From Scortum barcoo (Eukaryota > Chordata > Actinopteri > Centrarchiformes > Terapontidae), in NCBI GenBank assembly GCA_023238725.1, contig CM041547.1:19477144-19541143 (forward strand): DNA of 64,000 nucleotides. Direction: 5' to 3'. The position numbers were made by a program, and so were the translations under genes. Below, one piece after another: positions 11,355 through 24,166 of this stretch. The notes under the pieces were generated by a model. It had not been told where the DNA came from, did not search any database, and was given only the letters and a program-made list of their open reading frames with translations. Positions within the stretch are counted from its first letter, which is position 1, and every line of letters begins with the position of its first letter.

Positions 11355-14300
11355 CAGGGGTGGATGTTAACGCGACCCACGACTCGTGTGAAAGTTGTAA
11401 AGTTATTACCGTGTAAAACAGCGGAGGTTTCCCCCCGTGTGGCCGGGCAGACAGCGGGGAGAGGCGGCGGCGCGGTGTCGGTCCTCCGGGTGAAGTCAGC
11501 CCGGGTTTGAATGGCGGGTCTGCAGCTCAGTCCGCCCACAGACGGAGAGAGTCGGCCGGGTTTCACCCGAGAGGTTTAGCTGAACCCGAGAGGAAGACTG
11601 GTTTTTTTTTATTATTATTTATTATTTTTCTGGAGCTAACGGTGCTTTTCTGTTTTTATCTCCACTTTTGTGCCCTCTCCGGATCCGGTCATCATGACGG
11701 TGAGTTGCACCTTTGAAAGCAGTTGTGTGTTTTCCTGTCTGTCAGTCCTTCCTGAATATACACATACATCACTTAGATATTATTAAATGAACTGCACCCA
11801 GTGTTTTTTTTACCTGTCTGACTTTGGTTTGATACACAGTTTGTTTTCAAGAGAGGCTAAAAGTTTGTTATGTGCTTTTTTAAAGGACTCCTCTGAGAGT
11901 TTGGTTTGATTTGATCACCTCTGGTTCAAAACTCAAACTGTGTGGATGGTGTTGTTTGTTTTTTGTTGTACTGTACCCAGCTAAAGTAAAAAAAAAAAAC
12001 AATGTGCACCCCTCTCTTCCTGTGACAGGTCTAAAACAGTCTTAACTTTGTGCTGCTGCAGCTTCATGTGTGTACCCTGGGTTGTTTACAGTGGCAGGAA
12101 GTGTCATTAACCTGCAGCTTGTAGTGCATGTGTCACTTTTTACAGCCAGCTGTCACACACAGCCCCTGTTTGCACACACACACATACATTTTATATATAT
12201 CTAAATATGTAAATAACTTAGAGATACTGACTCTCTCGTCCACGTCAACACAGTGAGTTGTTCACATGTACGGTTGGGCCCTGTGCAGAGAGGTAATCTA
12301 TTTAACCGAGGAGACACCAGCGAAGAGGAGAAGCACACATGCTGTCATAGGCCCAAAGGACAGGAATCACCACACAGTGCTCTCCTATACTGATGGGAGA
12401 CGGGAGTCTGCAGGAGTGGACGTCGCCGCAATTTGTCGCCAGCGTTTGACCCTCTTCCTCATGTCTCTGACCTTTTCCGACCAAGGTCGCCACCGAAAGT
12501 GCACGACAAGGAAAAGCACTGTACCATGAGGGTCATTCGTAACAGATGCTGGCCTCCTTTTTTTTTTTTTTTTTTTTCCTTTTTCCTTTTCCTCCCCCAT
12601 TGGCTGCTCCCTGACATCGCTTATGGGCATGTATTATGTATTGACGAGATATAATGCATTCATGATGAGTTTTGACACACCGTATCTCCTGTAGCCGTGC
12701 ACAGTTTGGGTGAGGAAGGAAAAAGTCACCAGTGATTAATCCCTGTCATTTTATAAGATGCAACTGTAAAACAAGTTTCCTTTTGTATTTACAGTCAGCA
12801 CCTGATGATCAAGGTATTACTTAGGATCATAATTTGTGTGCACCCGTGTGTGGACACCCATGAATATTTTAAAAGCACCAAAACTAAAGGACATTTAAAT
12901 GCCTATCAATTTAGTAATCCACCAATATCTTGTTAACATGGTGTTGTTTATGCCCTTCACACAGCCTATTGGCTGTCACCAGACCTTAAAATGTCTTAGA
13001 TTAAAGGAGATAAGTAGCATAGAAGAACTGGCTTATACAGAGAAAAACAGGGTGGTACTTTGGCTTACGAGTACACAACTGAAGCCAGGGAGGGAGTATA
13101 AATACAGAAAGGGGTGGTTAGAGATGACAGAACAGGCAGAGAAATTATAATTGAGTACACACAGAGAGCAGAAGAAAATCACGCAGCACTGGAATGAAAT
13201 GAACAAGAGGTAGCTGCAGCGGAGAGAGGGGGGGAGAAAAAAGTGATGGGGATGAGACACCAGTGGGAGACAAGCAGCTGAACACAGAGAGATTTTAAAA
13301 GTGAGGAATGTACATGCTAGTGAAAAAGAGATAAGCAGGGTGAGGAATGTAGGTTGGAAAAAGTTGCCTAATCTGGATCTGGGATCGCCACATCTCGAGG
13401 TACCGAGCGCATGTTTTCCTCCTCCTGTCATCGTGTCAGAAGCTGAAACAGGCCTGTTCCTGGAAGTATTAACAGAGTAGATAAAGCTTGTTTTTAATGT
13501 CTCCCCTATTACCGCGCAGCACCAGCGTTAAGAAAGTTACTGTGGACGCTTTTCTTGAGCTTCCAGGTTTTTTTTCCTCCCATCGGTAAGGATGTGCTGC
13601 CCTGCGGTCCTAACGTTTAATGTGTGTCTGTGGTCTTTTTGCCACCTCGCCCATTTTTGCAGGCACACTTTGTTTCCTGTTTTCACACCTCATATGTGCC
13701 TTTTCATGCAGTCATTGCCTAGAAAGACACCGATGGTGTGCTGCACTGCAATAAGAGCAGCGGCCCTGTTAATAAGCATCACGTTGTTGTGATACTACAT
13801 TAGCAACATAGAATGAACGAATTTGCAATATCTACAGTGTTACAGTGTAAAACGTACATATATAAAGTATGCACATACACATTTACTGGTTCCAGTCATC
13901 CAGTTTTAATGTGCATTATGAAGAAAGCAAGTTTCTTCACAATAAAAACTGGTCCCGTCCTTTGTGGCAAAATAAGTCTGCAGCATTGTATCTTTTGTCT
14001 TCATGTACAACCATAGAATAAACCTGTGGCGGTGTGGTTGCTGCTGATTTATTGTATAGAGACATAGTTATGTTGAGTAGGCCCCACCCTTTGATAGATC
14101 TTTTACTGCTCTTTGTCCTGATTTGTGTCCCTTTATTGCTTACATCCAGTCACATTGTTCTGTTCCCATTCACTTTCTGTGGTTCTTTTTTTTTTCCTTT
14201 GTAAAATCCTTTGAGCCTTCCGTGGGCTGTTTAAACGAATGACCTTGACCTCCACAGACAGCAGCGTTCCTCCCCTCAGGTTTTGTTTTTGTCTCATCTC

Positions 14301-17300
14301 TGTCAAACACTCGGTTGAAGCTCAGTGAACATGACCCTGTGCCCTCTCTTTTGCCTCGCAGCCCGACCTCCTGAACTTCAAGAAGGGGTGGATGTCCAAA
14401 CTGGATGAGAGTGGAGAGGTAAGGTACAGTGAGAATGGAGGTCGCGCTCCACTTGGAGGTCACGCCCTTCTCTTCGTCTTCCCTCCATCCCTCGTTCCTA
14501 ATGAGAGAGCTTGTGTGTGTAAGGTGATAGCGGCAGATTATGCTCGTTATCACCGTAATAGCTTGGTGGCTTGAGGCGCAACAGGTGTCTCCTGTCTTTT
14601 GAATGATGCGCTTGAGTGAACAAGCTTCTCACTTCTCGCACTGTAGGCCTGCTGTTTACTACAGGGGCCTTCCTGTGTCACTGTCACTGCTCTTTTAGAC
14701 CAGGCGTACTCTGAAAATCAAGTGTGACAAGTGCTTTATTTGATCTTGCCGTGTCAGACATTGTATTGTTTTGATGGCTGTCACATTTGATCCTTTGAGT
14801 TGCTGATCTCAGTTCAGTCTTGGATTGATTGGTATCTGCTTTGTTTCTTTAGTGGAAAAAGCATTGGTTCGTTTTGACTGATGCCGGACTGAAGTACTAC
14901 AGAGACTCCATGGCAGAGGAGGTATAATATTTAATTCGACGAGTTCTTTTTCATGTCTGTCTGTGTGACATTTTGTAATATTCCTAGTAATGGCATTGAT
15001 TAAAAGCAACATGTTGTATTTATTTTGACAATAGCAAAGTGTATGAGAACTGTAGTTTCTGTGGAGTTTGTGAAAGTGCTCCTCTGTTTTCTGTGTAGAA
15101 AGATGACTTGGATGGGGAGATTGACCTAAAGTCCTGTGTGAAGGTGTCAGAGTTCGACGTGGAGAAGAACTATGGGTTTCAGATACAGGTGAGTATCTTT
15201 GTTACAGGACAGTCTCTTGCATAGACTGTGTATGAGACTTATTTTCTCCTCCTTGTCCTCTTTCTTGGCGTTAATCACACCCGCTCTCCATTTTCTTGTT
15301 ATTCTGTTATCACAACTCGCATCTGTGTCAGTGTCACCTCCACCTTTCTTTCTGTATCTCTCCCTTTCAGTTTCCCATTATCGTTTCCATCTCATCCCTG
15401 TTCTGTCACGTCTTTGTGTCTCCTTAATCCGTTTTCCTCCTTTGTTCCTCAGACGCGGGAGGCTGCGTTCACACTGTCCGCCATGACAGCTGGGATCAGG
15501 CGGAACTGGATAGAGGTTTTAAAGAAGTGTATCCGGCCAAGCAGCTCTCCAGACCTCACACAGTAATTACCAGTTTCATTGTTAAATATAAAATGTTGAA
15601 TATGAATGTTATGGCTCAGCCTTTAACTTTTCTACCCTCACATTATTTTAAGGTTGGTTGCTACAGCGTCATTGAATTGCCCCTTTGAGCTCTCGCTGCA
15701 GTTCAGCCTTAACTAAATACAGTCAGATAAGAGGCTCTGTTACTCATATGCACCAGCAACTTTGCCCCTGAAGACTTTCAGTCACTGTATACTTTGGCTG
15801 TTGAAGATGAATCAAAGTTTCATTAGTTACTTGGAGTATAAATGAATGTTCTGTTTTCATAATGACTCACTGCCAGCTGTGCCTTGAGTGTTTCTATGCC
15901 GCTGACATACTTATTTGATAAAATTTGAGATTGGTTATTTACTTCTTTTTTTTTTTTTTTAAATAAAAATTGATTATCAGATAAGAGAAGAAGAAATCCT
16001 GCTTTGATTTTATACATTTTTTTTATTTATAATGTATTCATTTGTCTGTAATCTTCTCTAGATTACCTGACAGCAGCAGCGACAAGGAAAACTCCCATTC
16101 TCGCTTTCTACCATCTTCCCGTCGTCCATCAACGCGTCATGGCGACGCTCAGTCAGAGGGTCCGGCCTCTGCTCCACCTGCTCACCGCAGGTTCGACTAT
16201 GTTGAGCTGTCCCCCGTTCCCGCCTCGTCCAGCCCCCTCCCAGCTGGTCAGAGAGAGGCAGGAGAGGGGCAGGGCAGGGAGCAGGGTCAGTGGCAGGAGG
16301 AGAGGAACACAAGCAGCCAGTGGGAGGCGGTGCTGTCCAGGAAGGGCACCGGCACGGGATCGAACCAAAGGCTACGCACGGAGGACGAAATAGAGAAGAA
16401 GTGGGCCGAGATTGAACGCATGCCGTTGAAGGAGATGAGCTCCTTACCGCCAATGGGTTCGCGGACTTCCAGCCAGCCAGCCACTGAGGCGCTGCAGAGG
16501 GAGGTAGTGCGTGAAGATGATTTTCTAATTTGCAAATTAAAAAATAATGCAAATTAACTCTTCATCTGTCCGGATGAAGTAAACATTTCCTCTTTCTGCC
16601 TGTTAACACTTCACAGTCTATTTTTCTGACTTGCCTGTGCCCTTCAGCAGTGTTTTCCCTTTAATGTATGCAGTGGAAAATTCAATTAAAAAAAAAATTG
16701 ATGAGAAGCCTGAGAAAAATACACTAGAAATTAGTATGGGAAATATTGCTGAAACTCCTCGCTGTGCTGTCTCTGTGTGTTGTGATGTGCGACCTTGGTT
16801 TGAACCTGTTTGCAGTGTCTAAGGCTACTGTTAATTCATGCTAATGAGAAGCCTATGTGCATTTATTCTTGAATTACACAATTATTACGATGTAAAGAAA
16901 GTTGAATACTGCTTTTACGTTTAAGCTTCTTCTTTAGCTTGAATCTAATCAGGCTTTGAAAGGTCAGCTGTGATTGCAGCAGTTCAAATAATTTGACCTT
17001 TGAGCACCAGCAAACATAAAATCTAAGAAGTGCATCGGAAAAATCTGTTTCTGGTTATCCTGATCCTAATTACTGTTTATGACTTTCACTGCCAACACCT
17101 GCGAGAACATGCAATTGATAGACCTCTGCCCTCTACACCTGTGCTCAGTGGGCTTTATCTCAGTTTTTGATTTTTCTCAGGTGGCGTCACTGAGGCAGCA
17201 ACTGGAGCAACTACGAGGAGGAGGAGGGGGAGGGAGAGGAGGAGGAGGTGTGAGGGTTGGCTGTGGTCCTGATGCCCCCTGCGGCCGCAGCCTGGTGGCA

Positions 17301-20300
17301 ATGGAGCATGCTCATCGACAGGCGCTGGAGGAGCTGCAGAGGCAGCACGACCGCCAGGTCAAGGAGCTAGAGAGAGAGAAGGAGAGGCTGCTGCTGGAGG
17401 AGACACAGGACACTGCACGAGGTCAGCCAAACCAACATCTGTAATGGAACATGTAGATGTGTAAATCTAAAACCCTTTGGAGGCAGCTATAATTTCACTA
17501 AGATATGAGAAAATAATACAGCACTAAATATAATTTTAAATGAGAGGGTCATATGATTGGTCAAAAATTGGTCAGAACTGGGTTGGAGACAAAGGTCAAA
17601 TAGAGTTCACTGTTAAACTTTTAGTAGCAAAAAATTTATAAAAACATCTCCAGCAGAGCTTTTCTACTCATTTGTCGTACCGTTATTCCAATTCCATATT
17701 AGGTGTTGAATTATATGAATGTTAATCGTAGAATATGCACAATATATTGATACTAATTTGAAATTGAAAAAAATTCATATCTAAAGTTTCTGTATAGATC
17801 TGATCTTGTCTAATGCAGGTTAAGTCAACATTTTTTGTTTTCACATTGAACTGTTTTTTTTCAGACGAGTTTTATTCTCAGATGATCTTGATTTCTTTTA
17901 CTCTAGAGTGTCCCCTGTGCTTTGACAGTCAGGAAAATCCTTGATGTGCCGTTGTCAGCTGCCAGGGGGTCTCGTAGAAGTTAAGTCACGCTTCTGTGTG
18001 TGTTTCAGTAATGGAAGCTTTGAAGAAGAAGCATAAAGAGGAGCTGGTGAGGGAGGTGGAGCGAGTCAGAAGGCTAAGCAGCGGGATGATAGATTCACAG
18101 ACTCTGCGAGCCCAGCAACAGTAAGTAACTTCAAATCAGTTTGTGCCAGTGAGGTAGAAGTGTACATTTGCCACACAGGTACTAGCAGCACAATCACCTA
18201 GTCTTAATATCTGTTAGCATGACACAGATGCATTACTGACACCACAGGTAACAATCTGTATTGGGGGAAAAAAAGAACATAATACTTTAATAAAATATGT
18301 TGCCTTGTTTAAGTGACAGTCTACAATAAATACCAGGACATAATGGAGTTTGTAAACTGCTTAAAGTCTTCCACTTTGTACAAGCAGCCCAGTTTTGTGT
18401 AAACCTTTAGTTCATATTGCCTTGAAAATGAATGCCTGGCTGTAGCCTGGCCCTCAGTCTCAGTCAGCGCGGGCCAACTTTGGTCATTTATGTGAATAGC
18501 TCTCTTGTGCTTTTAAGTGGGAGCTAGCTGGCCACAAAAGGGTTTTCTGTGAAATAAAAGGTAGAATTTGCAGACTCCACAACAATCCAGGGTTCCTAGT
18601 CTAAGCAAGGCCATTGCCGCAACTGCCACTGGGTCTTGTTAGGCACTTAAGGAATGCAGAAGAATTTGGTCATGGATTAGTTTTTCTTTGTAAGCTTCAC
18701 AAGGCCTTTGACACAACGCTGTCTCGGTGGCTGCTGCTGGAACCTGCATTTTAGGGCTTATCTATGTTGCTTACTCTGCATTTTCTTTGCTCTTTGCAGG
18801 CTCTTCCTTTTTTTTTTTTTCTTTTTTTTTTGTGGTTATTGGTCATGAGCGGTAAAGATGTTTTAAAACCACAGTAGGAAATACTTGCCTCATGAAAGTG
18901 GAAAACAAAATGCCCTCTTAGTTTTTCACAGCATGTTGCTGTTATTAAGTGCAGTCAATTCTGTATGATAATATTATATGTATTCAGTATATGGAGAGCT
19001 GAATAAAAGGAGCTACCACGTAGTAACTTTCTGAAGTTCTGCTTCTAGTTCTGATGTTGACCACCCTTTATGTTAAATACCTGTGGATTTCTTTAATTGT
19101 GTCTGGTGTCTGGTCATTTTTGATGCTCTTATAGTAAAAAGACAGCAAATAAAGTCTGAATACATTCTGTTGTAATCTAATATACATAACCTCTAGCATT
19201 GCGGCTGTTATCTCTTATTTATTCAGTTTAGGTTACAAAGGACCCCACACGATAAGAGTCTGACATGTTATATATCCATTTCTTCAGGGCAGAAAGTCTG
19301 GCCTTGCAGAGAGAGCTGGACGGACTTTCTGAGCGCTACTCTCAGAAGTGTCAGGCGCTAAACCGATCTGAGCAAAGCAACGCTGAGAGGGAGAGGGAAA
19401 TCAGCCGCAAGGAGAGGGACATGGAGCAGCTGAGGAAAGAGAACCAGGTGAGTTATCAACAGATTATAATAATGCATTCATGAGAACAGGACGGGTGATA
19501 GAGCAGTCTTTCATGTTTAAATAAAAGACTATCCCCCTTGATGTTGCACTGTCTTGTGTAATTTCGAAGTATAGCATGACATCATTATCATGAATTGTGC
19601 AATAAGTAAGGTATGGTTTTACTTTAGAGGATTTTTGAGAAGTGCTGAACCAGATTCAGTGTGATTTTAGTATTAATTTGCACTATCCAAACTCAAAAAA
19701 AGGTTGCCGTGGTTCTTTTTCAGTTCAGTCAAAAGTGTGGTATGCATGCCAACCAACTGGAATCATTTAAATTATAAAGACAAAATATTTTCCTCTGCAG
19801 GACTTAAAAGCCCGCCTGGCGGAGGAAATCAGTCGTATACGATCTACCATCACAGATCAGAGCTCGGAGGACAACAAAGAAAGGACGCCTTGTGAGCTGG
19901 AGGTAACGCCTCTCATACTGTGTACCTGAAACTGAAAGTTGATGTTGGGGTTTTCTGTAACTTACTGAACTGACATCTTCAGATATGCAAAGGTGTGAAT
20001 ATCATTTGTCATCTTAGTTTCAGTTGTTGATGCATGTTTTATGCAACAGAAGTCAACAATAACAGTAACTCTAATACCGGCAGCCTGCTGTCTGACTGCC
20101 TCCAATTAATTTGAGAACAGTTCATGTTCATAATCATTTCACCATCTGCTGGATAAGTCTAATATGGATTAAAGAAAAGAAGCTAATATGATGATGTGCA
20201 CGTTTAATTTTCATTTGTGTTAAAAACATACTAATGAATAAATTTTAGTGACATTTAGGTTTTTTGACTGAAAAACATTTTTTTCTACAAGAACCTATTA

Positions 20301-22008
20301 GTCAGAATAGAAATACTGAAATAGAATGTATATTATATTCTGTATAAAAAACATCTGTGTGAACTGTTCACATCTGTGAATTGTCGAGCTTAACAACAGT
20401 CATCTTTTCTGCTTTTGAGTTTTTCAAATGTAATTGCTCAATGCCTTTTAATTACTACTGCAAGATTCCATTTGACTTTATTGTGTTGGAATAGGGGCAA
20501 AGTCTCAGCAGTAAATACGTCAAAACCAGGGCAAAATAAACCATGAGAGATGTGAACTGACCCTTTGAGTCTTGTGGTGAAAACAGGTTAAGAAATCTCT
20601 TACAACAAACTAACAAACTCTTCAACCTCCCAGTTTCATTCATTAATAATATTGGAGGTCACATCATGCAGACATGTGAAACATGACTTTCAGTGTCTGT
20701 GTCACAGTAAGCGTTTGCATAAATGTTCAGGAATACACTTGTATTGCAGTATTGCACTCTGTGAGTTTAACAAGGGAGACACTTAAACTCCTGATTCTAG
20801 AGGCCACTCTGCTATCCAAACAGATGATACTGACATGTCTCCCAGCCTCCATGAATCACTGTAAAGCAAAAGAAGGAAAACTGTAGCAGTTATGCTCTTT
20901 CAAACCATGTTGTAGTTTCCAGAATATAAAGACAATGTCATGATAAACTGTAACTGGCCAAAACCCAAGTCGGGTACAATATAAATTACAGAGAAGGCCC
21001 GCTGTTTTGTCATAAATCAGGTAGAACACAATTACTGAGCATTTCTGGTAGACTCAAGTGATAATTAAAAGGATTTAGTAAAAAATAAAAAGATGTTTTG
21101 TTTGTGGTGTTGTTTTTTTTTCTTTGGCAGTAAATGACAACCACACTGTTGTTTTGTTGTTTTTCTCCCAGGTTCTTCTCAGGGTGAAAGAAAATGAAAT
21201 CAAGTACTTACACAAGGAGATCAGCTGTCTAAGGAACGAACTGCAGTTTCTTAATACTGGTGTACTGTGTGTACTGTGTGTGTGTGTGTGTGTGTGGGCT
21301 GCTCCATTTCTGTGAACTCGTATGCTATTAGATGAATAAAGTGGAATGTTAATCCTCACATCCTTGTACAAGGTCTTGGTTAAGTATCTTATGTCGTGGA
21401 AGCTTTGAGAAAATGCAGCATGACAAATTTTTAAGACTTTTTTTTGAAGAATAGTGAAACAGTGAACACACAACGTTCATTGAAAAAGACCTTGGTGCAA
21501 ATCTTTAGAGTTGGCTTAAGTGGTCAAAAAACACCTAGGTGGCATCCTCACTCAGTGATTTGTGTGCAGTGAATGATTATAAAGACCAGAATAGCAGGGA
21601 TGCTCCATTGTTTGTATTATATTGTACCGTCCCTGCCTTATGCTTTTGGTGCTGCTCCTACAGCAAATGGCATGTTACACTATATGAATAATGTGATTTA
21701 AGCAACACAAATGTAGCATGTGTGTACAAAAAGTATCTATGTTTTTTCATAGTGGATGTGACACTCAGATAGCCCAAGATCTGGCTGATGGACTTATGGT
21801 GTCAGATTAAGGAACCTAAGCCTGACTCCTGCTCTTTGCTCTGCAGGAGAAACGGCTGGCCTGTGAGAAATATACGGAGATACACGAGGAGCTGAGCGGG
21901 ATGAAGGGCCGGAGCGAGCGGGAGATCCAGAGTCTGAAGGAGCACTTGAGGCTGGCCATGGCCGCTCTGCAGGAGGGACAGAAGCTGGGTAACAGCCTGG
22001 ACCACTGA
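5026..22008 (+). CDS. triobp: TRIO and F-actin-binding protein, long form
   Basis: Actin-bundling cytoskeletal protein (in mammals needed for hair-cell stereocilia rootlets). Exons: 5026-5292, 6467-6612, 6941-7125, 7516-9478, 9798-9915, 10299-10370, 14362-14418, 14853-14921, 15099-15188, 15453-15562, 16062-16503, 17181-17421, 18009-18120, 19288-19447, 19801-19902, 21172-21261, 21847-22008; about 1461 residues. The N-terminus carries CPKFQPNIFDPSRCHDC, matching the Cys motif that starts human TRIOBP and its paralogue MPRIP. Residues of about 430-720 are Ser/Arg repeats. A PH domain (about 918-1030; GWMSKL, WKKHWFVLTD, NYGFQI, IRRNWIEVLKK) and coiled coils ending in SLKEHLRLAMAALQE follow. The 9478 donor (GAGGA|GTATGC) is inferred only from phase, and the 21261 donor is also weak. 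AATAAA lies at 22195 and 23560. Confidence 0.9.
8215..9090 (+). repeat. triobp: Degenerate tandem protein repeats in the triobp large exon
   Basis: About eight to nine copies of a repeat of roughly 30-35 residues are encoded in tandem. The consensus seen by eye is GRxRDSRxSSPSRR, a short linker with Y, then (S)xxLRKTExSxS. Good copies begin near 8250, 8360, 8700, 8800 and 8990; others are eroded (SPIREGYD, LPSRKSYD). Mammalian TRIOBP carries a different repeat in the same position (DNPRASSPNR type). The shared features are the Ser-Ser-Pro-x-Arg core and basic charge, consistent with F-actin bundling. Confidence 0.8.
10875..10899. repeat. (GT)n microsatellite in triobp intron
   Basis: About 12 GT units between the 10370 donor and the internal triobp promoter. 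Simple repeat only. Confidence 0.95.
11160..11699 (+). promoter_or_regulatory. triobp: Internal triobp promoter and first exon of the Tara form
   Basis: This is a GC- and CpG-rich stretch inside triobp, containing a (GA)n tract at 11304-11353. It ends in the short coding segment ATGACG at 11694-11699 followed directly by a GTGAGT donor. Spliced to the phase-0 exon at 14362 this gives a protein starting MTPDLLNFKKGWMS, which is exactly how the mammalian short form TRIOBP-1 (Tara) begins. The precise transcription start is not determinable by eye. Confidence 0.8.
11304..11353. repeat. (GA)n microsatellite
   Basis: About 25 uninterrupted GA units, inside the 5' leader/promoter region of the internal triobp transcript. 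Confidence 0.97.
11694..22008 (+). CDS. triobp: TRIOBP-1 / Tara form (PH plus coiled coil)
   Basis: Short triobp product from the internal promoter: two codons at 11694-11699, then exons 14362-14418, 14853-14921, 15099-15188, 15453-15562, 16062-16503, 17181-17421, 18009-18120, 19288-19447, 19801-19902, 21172-21261 and 21847-22008, about 546 residues (human Tara about 590-650). It binds and stabilises F-actin and associates with the Rho GEF TRIO. The PH domain is residues 3-115. A Ser/Pro-rich linker follows, with FDYVELSP as in human. Next comes a conserved helix (EDEIEKKWAEIERMPLKE) and then about 290 residues of coiled coil with heptad Leu. The exon at 17181 inserts a glycine run (GGAGGAGGAGG coding) that I do not recall in mammals. 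Splice phases agree throughout. Confidence 0.9.
21276..21296. repeat. (GT)n microsatellite beside a triobp donor
   Basis: Short GT run beginning about 15 bases after the inferred triobp donor at 21261/21262. The tract supplies several competing GT dinucleotides. Confidence 0.9.
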
Positions 22009-24166
22009 GAGTCTGCTGCTGGTACTGATGCTCTGGCAGACGTAGTGACAGGTGTGCACTGACGTAGAGCAGGCAGCATATGCGGCGTTTCATACTAATG
22101 CAGCCAACGAGGAGATTTTGAGAGGCAGATTTTGGCTGAAGCATTTGTACTGATGTGTGTTTGTTTTGCAGGTGTATCTGCACCATGGTGACTGAATAAA
22201 TGGAGGTATACAAAAAAAGAAGAGGAGACGACTGTTGGACCTGTACAGTTCCAGCTGTGTGCGGACCGTGATAGTGCCTTAGTTTTCAACCGTTCTGCCA
22301 AGGAGCAGCGTAGAATAGCTATTAGCTGGTTTCATTACACTGGGCCACACATGATATATATATTAAACTGCACTTTCCCTCTCTTTTTATATGATAGCTT
22401 TTGCTTGCTTTTAGTGCAAGCATGTATGAGTGCGCATTTGGTCTGAAAACTGGAATATTTGTTGTGTGTTGAGGGTTTTTGTTTTTGTTTTTTTTTTATC
22501 AGGTATTGTAGATAAAGAGTCCATAGTGTGTCAGCTTTGTTTGTTGGATGTTCTTCTCATTGCCTCGGTGTCTTCTGCCTGAGATAGCAGAGGTCTACAC
22601 CGTTACATAAGAGCTACTGTCATCTCAGTTTTCTACGTTGTACAGCTTTTGAGGCATGTTTACTCTGTGAAAATGGCACACATTTCTTTAGAAATGGGAG
22701 CTTATCATTTGCTGTAATTTTTCTTTTTTTTTTTTTTTACCTGGAAATGTGTGCTTGTGAATTTTGCTTGAGAATATGAAATCCTTAAAAATATATTGGG
22801 ATTAATACAGGACAAGACAGCAACTGTTTCTTCTTCCCGGCAGGCTGAATCGGAAGTTGGCGTGCAATTGTCTAGAAACAAAACAGGCTCAACTTTCTTG
22901 GGGAAGCTTGTAAAAGCTGTTGGATGAATGTTGTCCCACATCACAGATGTCTTATTTTTAAACCATGACTGAGAAGCAGGAACTCTTAAGCTTCCAGTCT
23001 CCTCTGATCATTATTGGCATATATGTGCCACCACCACAACAAATGACAGGCATTGCATTAATGAGCCAATTTTTTTTATTGACATTATGAATTGTGATAA
23101 AAATGACTTATCTACCTGTCTTTTGAAAATATTTTCATATTTAATGTACTGTAGAGCCTGTATCATCTTTGTAAATTATACACAATTTTTGCAATCAGTA
23201 AAATAAGTTCAACAGAAACATGTCTGTACTAAAACATTCGATTTCAGTAATGCTGCACACATACATCTGCAGGAGTGCACATATTTGTTCTACATTTATT
23301 TTATACCAGTAGAGTATTGTCACACATTAAGTAAAAATGTTATTGTTGTGCATTGCAGTTTCAGAAATATAGAAGAAACTGAATGATGTAATGCAATGCA
23401 ATAGCATCCAGTGCACTTTACCTGGGAGGTGCTCAGTTTTCGTTGAGACTTTAGTTGTTTACATTTTGACTCAATTCTACAATGTAATGGGACTATACAT
23501 AGTGTTGTAAAAAAAAAATGATGCATTTCTAATATTTACTCCACCTCATTGACATGTTTAATAAAAAAATAAGAGAAACACATTAAAGTATAATGCAGTT
23601 TAGTACAACAGCCTTACTTTAGAGCAGAATGTCTCTAAAACATTAAAAACAATTAAATGTGTTCAAGGTGGAATCTACAATTCTGGAGAGGCCTGATTGA
23701 CCCGAACTTCATTCAGAAAAAAAAGTATTGGCATTATGTAGTTATTTCAGCATTCCTTTGGATTTGTTTATACCAATGAAATCACAGCAAAATCAGTTTA
23801 ATTTTGTGTTCATACTGCTGTAGTAAATCAGATTCATTCAGATGACGTGTGACTTGCTACATAGAGGGAATATTTATTGATTTTGGCACACCAATGATGA
23901 AACTGCCACTCACAGGACACAGGTGGAGAGGTGAATATTCACAATAAACACAAATGACCCTGCTGAAATGTGGATCATGTAGGAAGCTGTGTACGCGTGT
24001 TGGATTAGAGGAGCAGATTGCACCTTAAAGTTTCTTGAAGTGGATTTTTGTTCAGTGTCTGACCTGTGTTGCACCGCTTACTTCCACCAGGGGGCTCCAC
24101 CGCGCGCGTGTGCGTCAGCCTCATAGCGTCGAGTTAAATCAAACCGGAAACGCAGCAGCAGCAGTC
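22009..24166. other. triobp 3' UTR and intergenic region to ndufa6
   Basis: The triobp 3' untranslated region contains AATAAA at 22195 and, for a long form, at 23560. The rest is AT-rich with no supported exon. The last 150 bases are the GC-rich ndufa6 promoter, including a CTCF-like motif at 24084-24095. Confidence 0.6.
24084..24095 (+). promoter_or_regulatory. CTCF-like motif upstream of ndufa6
   Basis: CCACCAGGGGGC matches the core of the vertebrate CTCF consensus at every fixed position. It lies about 75 bases before the ndufa6 start codon, at the boundary between triobp and the ndufa6/smdt1 pair. Motif match only; occupancy is unknown. Confidence 0.45.

Noticed and set aside
12266..12529. 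87-codon open frame in the triobp intron
   Set aside because: No recognisable domain, no splice support and no similarity I know; treated as chance.
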